A stretch of DNA of 64,000 nucleotides, from the NCBI GenBank assembly GCA_947494195.1, contig CANLUC010000002.1, forward strand, positions 496,001 to 560,000, in the 5' to 3' direction. Made by a program: the position numbers and the translations under genes. Numbering within the stretch: position 1 is the first letter of the stretch; each line of letters opens with the position of its first letter. The stretch comes from an uncultured Nesterenkonia sp. (lineage in GTDB: Bacteria; Actinomycetota; Actinomycetes; Actinomycetales; Micrococcaceae). The notes under the pieces are model-generated. The model ran no database searches, was not told the origin of the DNA, and saw nothing but the letters and a program-made list of their open reading frames with translations. Positions 44,404 through 53,622 of this stretch are shown here, piece by piece.

Positions 44404-45275
44404 GCGCAGCGACGGATCCCGCCGACCACTTCACCGCCACGGCGCGCGCCGCGGCGGACCGGGTGATCTCCTCCTACTCGACCTCCTTTGGACTCGCCAC
44501 CCGGCTGCTGGGTGCGCGTCATCGCAGCCATATTCGCAGCATCTATGCGCTGGTCCGGGTCGCCGACGAGGTCGTGGATGGAGCGGCGACGGCGGCCGGT
44601 CTGGATGCGGAGGCCAAGGAGCAGGCGCTGGAACGATATGCCGAGGAGACGATGGCGGCGCTGCACCGTGGGTACAGCACCGATCTGGTGGTTCACGCCT
44701 TCGCCCGCACCGCGCTCGAGGCGCAGATCGGTCCCGAGCTGATCGATCCGTTCTTCGATTCGATGCGCGCTGACCTTTCGCCTGCGAGCTACAACGCCTC
44801 CGAGCACTCCCGCTACGTCTACGGCTCGGCCGAAGTGATCGGTCTGATGTGCCTGCAGGTGTTCCTCCGCGAGGAGCAGCGCAGCCCCGCGCAGCGGGCG
44901 ATCCTCGTCACCGGTGCTCGCCAGCTCGGCGCCGCCTTCCAGAACATCAACTTCCTGCGCGATCTCGCCGAGGACACCTCCGAGCTGGGCCGGGACTACC
45001 TCGGCGGGGGCGCCGGGCTGACGGAGGCCCAGCGGGATGAGTGGGTGGAGACCGTCCAGGACCAGCTCGAGGACGCCCGCGCGGCGATGCCGCTCCTGCC
45101 CCGAGATGCCCGCACTGCCGTGCGCAGCGCCTGCTCGCTCTTCGAGGCCCTGCTGGAGAAGGTCGCCGCCACAGAGGTGCGCGAGCTCTACGAGACCCGA
45201 GTCAGGGTGTCCAATGTCCGCAAAGCGGGTCTGGCACTCCGCTCGGCCCTGACCACACGACTGGAGTCCTACTGA
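44400..45275 (+). CDS. crtB: Phytoene synthase
   Basis: A 291-residue squalene/phytoene synthase that condenses two GGPP to phytoene. The first Asp-rich motif is in YALVRVADEVVDG and the second in QNINFLRDLAEDTSELGRDY. The GTG start overlaps the idi stop by 4 bp, and its TGA overlaps the crtI ATG. No GGPP synthase (crtE) is in the cluster as seen here. Confidence 0.94.
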   Translation: MSAATDPADHFTATARAAADRVISSYSTSFGLATRLLGARHRSHIRSIYALVRVADEVVDGAATAAGLDAEAKEQALERYAEETMAALHRGYSTDLVVHAFARTALEAQIGPELIDPFFDSMRADLSPASYNASEHSRYVYGSAEVIGLMCLQVFLREEQRSPAQRAILVTGARQLGAAFQNINFLRDLAEDTSELGRDYLGGGAGLTEAQRDEWVETVQDQLEDARAAMPLLPRDARTAVRSACSLFEALLEKVAATEVRELYETRVRVSNVRKAGLALRSALTTRLESY

Positions 45276-46891
45276 TGCCTCGCACCCTTGTGATCGGCGC
45301 CGGCGTCGCCGGACTGGCGACCGCCGCCCTGCTGGCTCGAGAGGGCCATGAGGTCACGGTGCTGGAGAAGGGCGCCCGGACCGGAGGGCGTGCCGGCGTG
45401 CTCGAGCGCGACGGCTTCCAGTTCGACACCGGACCCTCCTGGTATCTGATGCCTTCGGTCTTCGAGCACTTCTACAACCTGCTGGGCACGACGACGCAGG
45501 AGCAGCTCACCCTGGTGGACCTGGACCCCGCGTATCGCGTGTACTCGGAACCCGAACCGGGCAGCGCGGCCCCGGAGCCGGTGGACCTTCCGCGCGGTGC
45601 TGACCGAGTCCGGCAGCTCTTCGAGGAGCTGGAACCCGGCAGCGGCCCCGCCCTGGACCGATATATCGACTCGGCCAAACGGACCACCGACATCGCCGAG
45701 CGGCGCTTCCTCTACAACCCCTTCAAGCGGCTGAACAACCTGGCGGTGCCGGAGGTGCTCGCGGCGGGCCCGGAGCTGGCCCGGTTGCTGCTGACCTCGC
45801 TGGAACGCTACGTGCAGCGCCGCTTCAGCCATCCTGTGCTGCGCCAGATCCTCGGCTACCCCGCGGTCTTCCTGGGCACCCGGCCGCAGGACGCTCCAGC
45901 GATGTACCACCTGATGAGCGCCCTGGACCTCGACGACGGGGTGCGATACCCGCTGGGCGGCTTCTGGGAGGTCCTCGCCAGCTTCCGCCGGCTCGCCGAG
46001 GAGGCCGGAGCGCAGATCATCACCGGCGCAGAGGTCACCGAGATCGTCACGGCGCCCGCGCGACGTCGTCGTCTGGGGCGGGGGCCTCGGCGGGTGGCCA
46101 CCGGACTGCGCTGGCGCGACGAGCACGGGGCGATCCATGCCGAGCAGGCGGACCATGTGGTCTCCGCCGCAGATCTGCACCACACCGAGACCGCGCTGCT
46201 CGGGGAAGCGGACCAAAGCTATCCGGAGTCCTGGTGGGAGAAGGTCACCAGTGGACCTGGGGCGGTGCTGGTGATGCTCGGAGTGCGCGGGAAGCTTCCC
46301 GAGCTGGCGCACCATTCGCTCTTCTTCACCCGAGACTGGACCGCGAACTTCGAGTCCATCTTCGGCGCGCATCCGAGCGTGCCCACCCCTGCCTCCTCCT
46401 ATGTCTGCCGGGCAAGCGCGAGCGAACCAGGACTGGCCCCGGAGGATCACGAGAACCTCTTCGTGCTGGTGCCGGTCCCGGCGGACGTCTCACTGGGACA
46501 CGGTGGAGCGGAGGGACAGGGTGACCCCGCCGTGGAGCAGGTGGCTCAGGCCGCCATCGAGCAGATCGGCCAGTGGGCCGGGATCGAGGACTTCGAAGAG
46601 CGGATCGTGCTGCGCGAGACCATCGGCCCCGCCGACTTCGCGAACGACTACAACTCCTGGCGGGGATCGGTGCTGGGCCAGGCGCACACGCTGCGGCAGT
46701 CAGCCATGTTCCGTCCACAGAATGCCTCCGCCAGAGTGCGCGGTCTCTACTACGCCGGCGGCACCGTGGCGCCGGGCATCGGCGTGCCGATGTGCCTGAT
46801 CAGCGCTGAGCTGGTGCTCAAGCACATGCGCCGGGACTACAGCGCCGGCCCGCTGTCCACCGGCTCCACCGCCCGCGGCGCGGGGGACTGA
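45275..46891 (+). CDS. crtI: Phytoene desaturase
   Basis: A 538-residue FAD-dependent desaturase converting phytoene to lycopene in four steps. The N-terminal dinucleotide-binding motif is VIGAGVAGLATAALLAREG; the C-terminal signature is LYYAGGTVAPGIGVPMCLIS. An Arg-rich stretch near residue 265 (APARRRRLGRGPRR) is longer than in most CrtI proteins. The ATG shares a base with the crtB stop (TGATG). Confidence 0.95.
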   Translation: MPRTLVIGAGVAGLATAALLAREGHEVTVLEKGARTGGRAGVLERDGFQFDTGPSWYLMPSVFEHFYNLLGTTTQEQLTLVDLDPAYRVYSEPEPGSAAPEPVDLPRGADRVRQLFEELEPGSGPALDRYIDSAKRTTDIAERRFLYNPFKRLNNLAVPEVLAAGPELARLLLTSLERYVQRRFSHPVLRQILGYPAVFLGTRPQDAPAMYHLMSALDLDDGVRYPLGGFWEVLASFRRLAEEAGAQIITGAEVTEIVTAPARRRRLGRGPRRVATGLRWRDEHGAIHAEQADHVVSAADLHHTETALLGEADQSYPESWWEKVTSGPGAVLVMLGVRGKLPELAHHSLFFTRDWTANFESIFGAHPSVPTPASSYVCRASASEPGLAPEDHENLFVLVPVPADVSLGHGGAEGQGDPAVEQVAQAAIEQIGQWAGIEDFEERIVLRETIGPADFANDYNSWRGSVLGQAHTLRQSAMFRPQNASARVRGLYYAGGTVAPGIGVPMCLISAELVLKHMRRDYSAGPLSTGSTARGAGD

Positions 46892-46893
46892 GC

Positions 46894-47259
46894 GTGTCCA
46901 ATCTTTACCTGGGAGGACTGCTGCTCTCGGCCGCCTGCATGCTGCTGATCGATCGCCGTTTTCGGCTGTTCTTCTTCCGAGACCCACGCGTGGCGGCAGC
47001 GGTGACCGTGATCGGCGTCGTGTTCTTCCTGCTCTGGGACTTCGCCGGAATCGGACTCGGAATCTTTCTCGTGGGGCACAGCGACTACATGACCGGCATC
47101 ATGCTTGCCCCGGAGATGCCGCTGGAGGAGCCTGTGTTCCTCGCGTTCCTGAGCCTGTGCACGATGGTCCTCTACACCGGTGCGGCCAAGCTTCTGGACT
47201 CCCGCACTGGGCGGACTGCCCGTTCGGCTGCGCCGGCCAAGGGACGGGGGAACGCCTGA
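46894..47259 (+). CDS. crtYe: C50 carotenoid cyclase subunit
   Basis: A 121-residue membrane protein of the lycopene-cyclase domain type, with three hydrophobic segments and the motif PLEEPVFLAFL. With CrtYf it forms the heterodimeric C50 cyclase known from Corynebacterium and Micrococcus. GTG 46894 lies 2 bp after crtI; its stop overlaps crtYf (TGATG). I assign Ye rather than Yf by order. Confidence 0.87.
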   Translation: MSNLYLGGLLLSAACMLLIDRRFRLFFFRDPRVAAAVTVIGVVFFLLWDFAGIGLGIFLVGHSDYMTGIMLAPEMPLEEPVFLAFLSLCTMVLYTGAAKLLDSRTGRTARSAAPAKGRGNA

Positions 47260-47570
47260 TGGCCTACTTCTGGCTGAGCCTGGCGTTCATGGTGCCCGCC
47301 GTGATCGCAGCCGTGGTGCTGCGACATCGGATCCACTGGGCCGCGGTGGGAGCCACGACGCTCGTGCTGGTGATCCTCACGGCGGTCTTCGACAATGTGA
47401 TCATCGGTCTGGACATCGTGCGCTACGGCCATGAGCACCTGCTCGGGGTGTATCTGTGGCTCGCCCCGATCGAGGACTTCAGCTACTCGCTGGCCGGGGT
47501 GCTGCTGCTGCCGGCGCTCTGGCATGTGCTGCGCCGGAACACCGAGCGGGCCTCCCAGGTGGGCCGATGA
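47259..47570 (+). CDS. crtYf: C50 carotenoid cyclase subunit
   Basis: A 103-residue membrane protein with three helices and the motif GVYLWLAPIEDFSYSLAG, typical of the second cyclase subunit. It acts with CrtYe. Start and stop overlap its neighbours by 1 and 4 bp. The ring type formed (epsilon, beta or gamma) cannot be read directly. Confidence 0.87.
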   Translation: MAYFWLSLAFMVPAVIAAVVLRHRIHWAAVGATTLVLVILTAVFDNVIIGLDIVRYGHEHLLGVYLWLAPIEDFSYSLAGVLLLPALWHVLRRNTERASQVGR

Positions 47571-48433
47571 GCCTGATCCGCCAGCTGGTGCTGTCCTCGC
47601 GACCCTTCAGCTGGATCAACACCGCCTTTCCGTTCGCCGCGGCGTATCTCTACGCCGCACGCGAGATCGACTGGGTGCTGATCCTGGGTGCGCTGTTCTT
47701 CCTGGTTCCGTACAACGTGGCGATGTACGGGATCAACGATGTGTTCGACTATGAGTCGGACCTTCGCAACCCGCGCAAGGGCGGGATCGAGGGGGCCCTG
47801 CTGGATCCAGCGCTGCACGCCCCGGTGCTGTGGATCTCGGCGCTGAGCACCCTGCCGCCCGCATTGGCGCTGATGCTCGGCGGCGGACCCGTCACCTGGG
47901 TTGCGATGCTGGTCAGCCTCTTCGCCGTCGCCGCATATTCGGTCAAGGGCCTGCGCTTCAAGGAGCGCCCGTTCCTGGACTCGCTGACCTCCAGCACTCA
48001 CTTCGTCAGCCCCGCAGTGGTCGGGTTCGCCCTCGCGCATGACCGCGTCGGCTACGCTCCGGGCGCGACGGTGATGCTCATCCTGGCGGCCTTCTTCCTC
48101 TGGGGCATGGCCGCCCACGCCTTCGGGGCCGTGCAGGACGTGGTGCCAGACCGTGAAGGCGGGATCGCCTCGGTGGCCACTGCGCTCGGGGCGCGCTTCA
48201 CCGTGCGCATGGCGGTGCTGCTCTGGGCGGCGGCGGGGGTGCTGCTGCTGTTCGGGCAGTGGCCGACCCCGCTGGCGGCGGTGCTGGTCGTGCCCTATAT
48301 GGCCATCTCGCTGCCCTGGTTCAACGTCACCGATGAGACCTCGGCCGCGGTGAACTCTGCCTGGCGCAGATTCATCTGGCTGAACTACGCCTGCGGATTC
48401 CTCGCGACGATGATGCTGATCTGGATCTGGTGA
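47567..48433 (+). CDS. crtEb: Lycopene elongase (UbiA-type prenyltransferase)
   Basis: A 288-residue membrane prenyltransferase. The first Asp-rich motif is in YGINDVFDYESDLRNPRKGG and the second in DVVPDREGGIAS. With CrtYe/Yf it gives C50 pigments such as decaprenoxanthin or sarcinaxanthin; which one is inference. It closes the operon, overlapping crtYf by 4 bp. Confidence 0.93.
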   Translation: MSLIRQLVLSSRPFSWINTAFPFAAAYLYAAREIDWVLILGALFFLVPYNVAMYGINDVFDYESDLRNPRKGGIEGALLDPALHAPVLWISALSTLPPALALMLGGGPVTWVAMLVSLFAVAAYSVKGLRFKERPFLDSLTSSTHFVSPAVVGFALAHDRVGYAPGATVMLILAAFFLWGMAAHAFGAVQDVVPDREGGIASVATALGARFTVRMAVLLWAAAGVLLLFGQWPTPLAAVLVVPYMAISLPWFNVTDETSAAVNSAWRRFIWLNYACGFLATMMLIWIW

Positions 48434-48454
48434 GGCGCGATCTGATCATGCTGT

Positions 48455-48865
48455 TCAGCGCGCGGCGTTGACCATCCAGGGCACCCCGAACTTGTCGGTG
48501 AGCATGCCAAAGGTGTCGCCCCACGGCGACTTCGCCAGCTGCTCGGTGATCTCGGCGCCCTCGGAGAGCTTCTCCCACCACTGCTCAAGGGTCGAGTGCT
48601 CGGTGTCGTCGGCGGCGCTGTTGCTCAACGACACCGTGCCCAGCACGGCGGGCACCCCCGCCGGAGCGTCGGAAGCCATGAGGTGGATGCCCCGGTCCAC
48701 GAACAGAGAGCCATGCATGAGCAGATCCTTGTTCTCATCATCGGCGCCCATGCCTTCGGCATAGGTCATCATGCCGAGCTCACCGCCGAAGATCGAGTGG
48801 TAGAACTCCAGGGCGCTGCGCGCGGTGCCGGAGAACTGCAGATAGGGGGTCAGGCCGATGGTCAT
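48455..48865 (-). CDS. VOC superfamily (PhnB/glyoxalase-like) protein
   Basis: A 136-residue vicinal-oxygen-chelate fold protein: TPYLQFSGTARSALEFYHSIFGG split by loops, FVDRGIHLMASD, WWEKLSEGAE and the ending WGDTFGMLTDKFGVPWMVN. This subgroup (PhnB-like) has no assigned reaction. It converges on crtEb with a 21-bp gap. Confidence 0.87.
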   Translation of the reverse strand: MTIGLTPYLQFSGTARSALEFYHSIFGGELGMMTYAEGMGADDENKDLLMHGSLFVDRGIHLMASDAPAGVPAVLGTVSLSNSAADDTEHSTLEQWWEKLSEGAEITEQLAKSPWGDTFGMLTDKFGVPWMVNAAR

Positions 48866-49025
48866 GGAGAGCCTCTCTTCACCGGGGCGCCGATGCGCCC
48901 GGACTGTGGGACGCGGTCATTCTCACCTGTCCCTGCGCAGCGTGGGAAGTGCTGCGGCCCGGCTGATTTCTGGTCAGTGACTCCTTAGCCCGACATCGCG
49001 GCATCGGCGCAATGCCTCGGGCGGT

Positions 49026-49613
49026 TCAGCCCTCCAGCTGGCGGATCACCCGCGCGGGGTTGCCCACGGCCACAGAGTTCGCGGGGATGTCGCGGGTCAC
49101 CACGGAGCCTGCTCCGATCACGCTGTTGCGACCGATGGTGACTCCGGGGCAGACGATGACGCCGCCGCCGAGCCACACGTTCTCCTCCAAGGTGATCGGC
49201 TCCGCGGTCTCCCACTTCTGCTGCCGCGGCCCCGGCTTCAAGGGGTGGATGGGGGTCAGCAGCTGCACATTGGGCCCCAGCAGGCAGTCGGCCCCGATCC
49301 GGATGGGGGCGACGTCCAGCGCCACCAGGCCGGTGTTGATGAAGACGCGGTCGCCGATGGACATGTGGGCGCCATAGTCCACGGAGAGCGGTGGACGGAT
49401 CGCCACGTCCTCGCCGAGCTCACCGATCAGCTGCGGCAGCAGCGCGGCGGCGGCGTCGTCGTCGCCCCGGGCCGCCGCCTGGCTGTACCGGTGAGAGAGC
49501 TGATGAGCCGCGAAGGCCCGCTCGAGGATCTCCTCGTCGGCCCGGTACCAGTGCCCGTCCCGCAGGCGCTGGTACTGGGTCCGGTGGTCATCGGCAAAGG
49601 CTCCGTGGTCCAT
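49026..49613 (-). CDS. Sugar O-acetyltransferase (hexapeptide repeat, LacA/Maa type)
   Basis: A 195-residue acetyltransferase: N-terminal Mac domain (YQRLRDGHWYRADEEILE), then left-handed beta-helix repeats with VFINTGLVALDVAPI and the CoA-binding tail VWLGGGVIVCPGVTIG and SVVTRDIPANSVAVGNPARV. It lies 9 bp downstream of purB on the same strand, so they are co-transcribed. The true acceptor sugar is unknown. The 160-bp gap before it (48866-49025) holds nothing recognisable. Confidence 0.9.
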   Translation of the reverse strand: MDHGAFADDHRTQYQRLRDGHWYRADEEILERAFAAHQLSHRYSQAAARGDDDAAAALLPQLIGELGEDVAIRPPLSVDYGAHMSIGDRVFINTGLVALDVAPIRIGADCLLGPNVQLLTPIHPLKPGPRQQKWETAEPITLEENVWLGGGVIVCPGVTIGRNSVIGAGSVVTRDIPANSVAVGNPARVIRQLEG

Positions 49614-49622
49614 GCGCGCCGA

Positions 49623-51071
49623 TCAGCCGAACTGTGTGGCCAGCTTCGACGCCAGGCCGGTGTAGTCGGCCGGGGTGAGCTGCTTCAGCCGAGCCTCGGC
49701 GGCCTCGGACAGGCCCAGCCCGCCCACGAACTCCTTGAGCTTCTCGGCGTCCACCCGGCGGCCGCGCGTGAGCTCCTTCAGTCGCTCATACGGGTTCTCC
49801 ATGCCTGCGACGCCGGCCACTGCCTCGGCACGCATCACGGTCTGGATCGCCTCGCCGAGCACCTCCCAGTTCGCGTCGAGGTCTGCGGCGATGACCTCCT
49901 CGGCCACGGCAAGCTGCTTCAGACCCTTGCTCACATTGCTCAGCGCGAGGACCGAATGCCCGATTCCGGTGCCGATGTTGCGCTGTCCCGAGGAATCGGT
50001 GAGGTCTCGCTGCCAGCGTGATTCCACCAGGGTGGAGCCCAGTGCGTCGAGCAGGGCATTGGAGATCTCCAGGTTCGCCTCGGCGTTCTCGAAGCGGATC
50101 GGGTTGACCTTGTGCGGCATGGTCGAGGAGCCGGTGGCGCCGGCCACAGGGATCTGGCGGAAGAAGCCGATCGAGATGTAGCTCCAGAGATCCACGCACA
50201 ATCCATGCAGGATCCGGTTGAATCGGGCCATATCGGCGTAGAGCTCGGCCTGGAAGTCATGGGATTCGATCTGCGTGGTCAGCGGGTTGAAGGTCAGTCC
50301 CAGCTTCTCCACGAACCGCTGCGACAGCGCAGGCCAGTCTGCCTCGGGGGCCGCCGCGAGGTGGGCGGCATAGGTTCCGGTGGCGCCGTTGAGCTTGCCC
50401 AGGAACTCCTGGGATTCGATGCGGCGCAGCTGCCGTCGGAGTCGATGGACGAAGACGGCGATCTCCTTGCCCAGTGTCGTCGGAGTGGCGGGCTGCCCGT
50501 GCGTGCGGGCCAGCATCGCCACCTCGGCGGAGTCCTGGGCGAGCGTGGCCAGGGAATCCAGCGCGGTGCGGGCGGCCGGGAGCCAGACCTGGTGGACGGC
50601 GTCGCGGATGCCCACGGCGTAGGAGAGGTTGTTGATGTCTTCGCTGGTGCACGCGAAGTGCACGAGCGGGGTCAGCTCGGACAGTCCCAGCGCCGGGAGT
50701 CGGCGGGCGATGAAGTACTCCACGGCCTTCACGTCGTGCAGGGTCTTGGCTTCGATGGCCCCCAGCTCGGCGAGCTCCTCGGTCCCGAATCCGGTGACGA
50801 TGCCACGCAGACCGCGCAGCTGCTCCTCACTGAGTCTCGGCAGCCCCTCGAGCACACCCTCGCCGCACAGGTGGATGAACCACTCGATCTCCACGTGCGC
50901 CCGGTTGCGGTTCAGCGCGGCCTCGGAGAGATGGTCCACCAGCGGCGCGACGGCGCTGCGGTACCGCCCGTCCAGCGCGCCGAGCGCGATCTGCGGCACG
51001 GCGTCGGCCAGCGGGACGCGGCTCGCGGTGTTCTCGATGGAGGCGGCAGGGGTGGTGGAGGAGGTGACCAT
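49623..51071 (-). CDS. purB: Adenylosuccinate lyase
   Basis: A 482-residue fumarase-superfamily enzyme acting twice in purine synthesis (SAICAR and adenylosuccinate cleavage). The signature GSSTMPHKVNPIRFENAEAN and the helices MLARTHGQPATPTTLGKE are clear, and FACTSEDINNLSYA matches the substrate loop. The C-terminal part is of the E. coli type (longer form). ATG 51071. Confidence 0.95.
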   Translation of the reverse strand: MVTSSTTPAASIENTASRVPLADAVPQIALGALDGRYRSAVAPLVDHLSEAALNRNRAHVEIEWFIHLCGEGVLEGLPRLSEEQLRGLRGIVTGFGTEELAELGAIEAKTLHDVKAVEYFIARRLPALGLSELTPLVHFACTSEDINNLSYAVGIRDAVHQVWLPAARTALDSLATLAQDSAEVAMLARTHGQPATPTTLGKEIAVFVHRLRRQLRRIESQEFLGKLNGATGTYAAHLAAAPEADWPALSQRFVEKLGLTFNPLTTQIESHDFQAELYADMARFNRILHGLCVDLWSYISIGFFRQIPVAGATGSSTMPHKVNPIRFENAEANLEISNALLDALGSTLVESRWQRDLTDSSGQRNIGTGIGHSVLALSNVSKGLKQLAVAEEVIAADLDANWEVLGEAIQTVMRAEAVAGVAGMENPYERLKELTRGRRVDAEKLKEFVGGLGLSEAAEARLKQLTPADYTGLASKLATQFG

Positions 51072-51233
51072 GGGCTGATTCTTTCACGAGTTTTCCCCAG
51101 CACCGGTGACGACGACGCCGCCCGGCCCGGTCTCCACGGGCCGCCCCGACATGCTCTGTCCGCCCCGCCATCGGCCTAGATTCGCAGCACATGGACCAGC
51201 ACAACAGCCATTGGGCGGAGGGAGGGACGGCTG
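51072..51233. other. Divergent gap purB / WXG-like gene
   Basis: A 162-bp gap between divergent genes. GGAGGGAGGG just before 51234 is a good ribosome binding site for the plus-strand gene. No clear -35/-10 pair was found. Confidence 0.4.
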
Positions 51234-51716
51234 ATGATCGGGTTCTCCCCGGCCGCGCAGCAGCTGCAGGAGTCCGCACTCGCCTATGAGCGAGCCGCCT
51301 CGGCACTGGAGGCGGTGGCGGCGCGCAGTGAGGACTGCATCGCAGCGATCCTCGCCTCGGCGCAGAGCGTGCGCTGGGACTCGCCGGCGGGACAGGCCTT
51401 CGGCGCGCTGACCTTTCATCACGTGACCTCGGCCCGTGAGCGGCAGGTATCGATCACCGAGCTGGCGGCGCGCGCCCGGCTCATCTCCGCTGACCTGGAC
51501 GAGTATGCCCACCTGGCTCGTGTGCTCGCTGGAGCAGTGGACGCGTTGACCGCGACGGCGACCGGGGCTGGAATCGGCGCCGAGCTGGGTGCCGGCTCCC
51601 TGCTCGGGAGCGCCCACAGCGCCGGAGACAGCGCAGCCGATTTCCTGGAGTTCCTGGAGCGGCACGGAGGTCTGCCGCTGAGGCTTCTGGCCGGGGCCGG
51701 CGGAGCCGGAAGCTGA
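51234..51716 (+). CDS. WXG100-like helical protein
   Basis: A 160-residue mostly helical protein. The first 100 residues look like a helical hairpin with the turn SVRWDSPAGQAFGAL (Trp48 to Gly53). This is the W-x-S-x-A-G form of the WXG turn found in actinobacterial WXG100 relatives. The rest is Gly/Ala-rich and ends in a short helix (ADFLEFLERHGG). No signal peptide or membrane helix is seen. Such proteins are often secreted by type VII systems as partners of a larger protein; the gene 11 bp downstream is the candidate. Function inferred, not shown. Confidence 0.7.
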   Translation: MIGFSPAAQQLQESALAYERAASALEAVAARSEDCIAAILASAQSVRWDSPAGQAFGALTFHHVTSARERQVSITELAARARLISADLDEYAHLARVLAGAVDALTATATGAGIGAELGAGSLLGSAHSAGDSAADFLEFLERHGGLPLRLLAGAGGAGS

Positions 51717-51726
51717 GGACCCCGCC

Positions 51727-53229
51727 GTGTACATCCTCAGAGTCGATCAGTTCGGCGAGCCACGTGACCGTGAATTCGCCGTCCAGGCCTATGGCGGGCC
51801 CACTCAGGCGAATCTGGTCCTGGAGACGCTCCAGCTGGGGAGCCAGCAGCTGCGGCAGGCCGCGCGCATCGCCGAGGAACAGCGGCAGGACCTCGCCAGC
51901 ATCGCCGACGAGATCTTCGGCTCCCTCGCCGGCTTCGCCCCGCACTGGCGGATCCCACTCTTCGGCGCGCAGCTCGGCATCAGCACCGCGCAGTCAGCGA
52001 TCGGCAGCTCGGCCATGGAGCGGACCTCCGACGCCGTGGAGCGAGCGCACGAGAGCTATCGGGAGACTGAATCCCTGGTGGTGCGCTGGCTCGGGGCGGC
52101 CCAGCAGATCACGCAGTACCCCGAGATGTACCCCCACATCGTCCATCCGCAGGGGGACCGGGCGCTGGCGGCGGCCTGGGCTCGGACGGCGCTGGTGAAC
52201 CTCGGGCATGCCGGGGTCCTGCTCTTCGCACGAGCGACGAGGAAACAGCCGGCGATACGCGCCTCGGGCGAGGCCGGCGGACTCGTGGCGCAGACTCTGC
52301 TGGAAGAGGTGCGCCGCGCCTCCAAGGCCAGCACGCAGACGCTGAATGTGGACTCCCAGCAGCTCCCACGCATGGAGTCACACGGGCTCACCGACTATCT
52401 CGAGGCGCAGGCCGGGGTCGCCGCCGCCGGGGACTTCAGCATCTCCTCCTCAACGACCCAGACAGGCCAGCGGCACATCGTGCATATCCCGGGGCTGGAG
52501 CTTCCCGAGGACCTCGAAGACATGGACCTGGACGCGCTCGCCGCCGGTGAGCTGGACCTGAGTGCCGGACGCGGGGTGAACAGCCTCGCGGACGCCGTCA
52601 CCAACGACTCGGCGAACCTGCAGGAGGTCATCGGGGAGGCTCTGCAGCGCTCGGGTGCGGAGACCGGAGATGAGCTGCTCATCTCCGGGTACTCCCAGGG
52701 GGCGCTGCACGCACTGAACATCGCGGCAGGCGGCCGACTCGCTCGCAGGTACCGCATCTCGCAGGTGGTCACGGTCGCGGGACCGGGACGGGAGGGACCG
52801 ATCGCTCCCGGCGTGCGCACCACGAGCTTTCAGGACGTCAACGACCCGGTGCCGCGGCTGATGAACGAGCAGAGTCAGCTCTCCTCAGCACGGGTGGAGA
52901 TCCATTACGAGCACCAGGCGCCCGAGGGGCGGGTGGGCGGAATCTTCGGTCAGAGCCACAGCTACACGCACAACCTTGAAGCGATCAGAATCCTGGAAGG
53001 CGACGCGAACACGCATCTGGACGCGGGTCAGCGAGAACACCTGCGCGAGCTTGCCGAAGAGCTCTCCGGCGAACATCAGGCCACGGTGTACTCCACGGAG
53101 TGGGACGCGGCCGGCACAGAACGGGTGCAGCAGACGATCACTGAATGGGCCGGCAGGCTGCAGTCAGGCACGGAGGAGGTGCGTTCGGGCACGGAGCAGG
53201 TGCTCTCGGGCGTGGACCGGGTCCGCTAG
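51727..53229 (+). CDS. Helical N-terminal plus alpha/beta-hydrolase C-terminal protein
   Basis: A 500-residue protein. Residues 1-210 are long amphipathic helices with no signal peptide. Residues 245-425 resemble an alpha/beta-hydrolase: HIVHIPGLELP strand, nucleophile Ser323 in LISGYSQGALHAL, possible acid Asp373 in QDVNDPVPRL, and possible His411 or His415 in GQSHSYTHNL. A helical tail ends with repeated SG-T/V-E/D-x-V units. The layout recalls PE-PPE hydrolase proteins and LXG/WXG-type effectors. It is translated 11 bp after the WXG-like gene (GTG start with GAGGA). The substrate and export are unknown. Confidence 0.75.
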   Translation: MYILRVDQFGEPRDREFAVQAYGGPTQANLVLETLQLGSQQLRQAARIAEEQRQDLASIADEIFGSLAGFAPHWRIPLFGAQLGISTAQSAIGSSAMERTSDAVERAHESYRETESLVVRWLGAAQQITQYPEMYPHIVHPQGDRALAAAWARTALVNLGHAGVLLFARATRKQPAIRASGEAGGLVAQTLLEEVRRASKASTQTLNVDSQQLPRMESHGLTDYLEAQAGVAAAGDFSISSSTTQTGQRHIVHIPGLELPEDLEDMDLDALAAGELDLSAGRGVNSLADAVTNDSANLQEVIGEALQRSGAETGDELLISGYSQGALHALNIAAGGRLARRYRISQVVTVAGPGREGPIAPGVRTTSFQDVNDPVPRLMNEQSQLSSARVEIHYEHQAPEGRVGGIFGQSHSYTHNLEAIRILEGDANTHLDAGQREHLRELAEELSGEHQATVYSTEWDAAGTERVQQTITEWAGRLQSGTEEVRSGTEQVLSGVDRVR

Positions 53230-53615
53230 TTCTCCAGCGGACGCAGGATGAATCGGTTCAGCAGCGCCGAGACCAGCGAGACCACGATGGAGCCCAGGAT
53301 GGCGCTGAAGAAGAAGTCCTCCACCACGAAGTTCACCGGGACCCAGGAGGTGAGCCACGCGGTGAGCATCAGCATGCCGGCGTTGATGACCACAGCGAAC
53401 AGGCCCAGCGTCAGGCAGGTGATGGGCAGCGAGAGCAGCGCGATGATGGGCTTGATGACCACGTTGACGAGTCCGAAGACGGCTCCCACGAACAGGAAGG
53501 CGAGGATCGTCGCGCCGGTGCCCGTCTCGTCGCCGTCCACATAGATGCCGGGGATGAGGAAAGCCGCCGCGGCGAGTGCCAGGGCGTTCAAGATGATTGC
53601 CAGTAGGATTCTCAC
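53226..53615 (-). CDS. PF04020-type membrane protein ('phage holin family')
   Basis: A 129-residue protein with four membrane helices and the family segments FVGAVFGLVNVVIKPIIALLSLPIT and LGLFAVVINAGMLMLTAW, broken by short turns. The database name mentions phage holins but this family is a bacterial membrane protein of unknown role. GTG 53615 is chosen because the domain starts there. The start is 1 base away from a possible GTG of the divergent hisC, so the promoters overlap the opposite genes. The 3' end overlaps the hydrolase gene by 4 bp. Confidence 0.8.
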   Translation of the reverse strand: MRILLAIILNALALAAAAFLIPGIYVDGDETGTGATILAFLFVGAVFGLVNVVIKPIIALLSLPITCLTLGLFAVVINAGMLMLTAWLTSWVPVNFVVEDFFFSAILGSIVVSLVSALLNRFILRPLEN

Positions 53616-53622
53616 GGTGACT

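Noticed and set aside
53226-53615. Prophage remnant suggested by a 'phage holin family' protein
   Set aside because: The family is a general bacterial membrane protein despite its name, and no integrase, capsid, lysin or att-like repeats are nearby.
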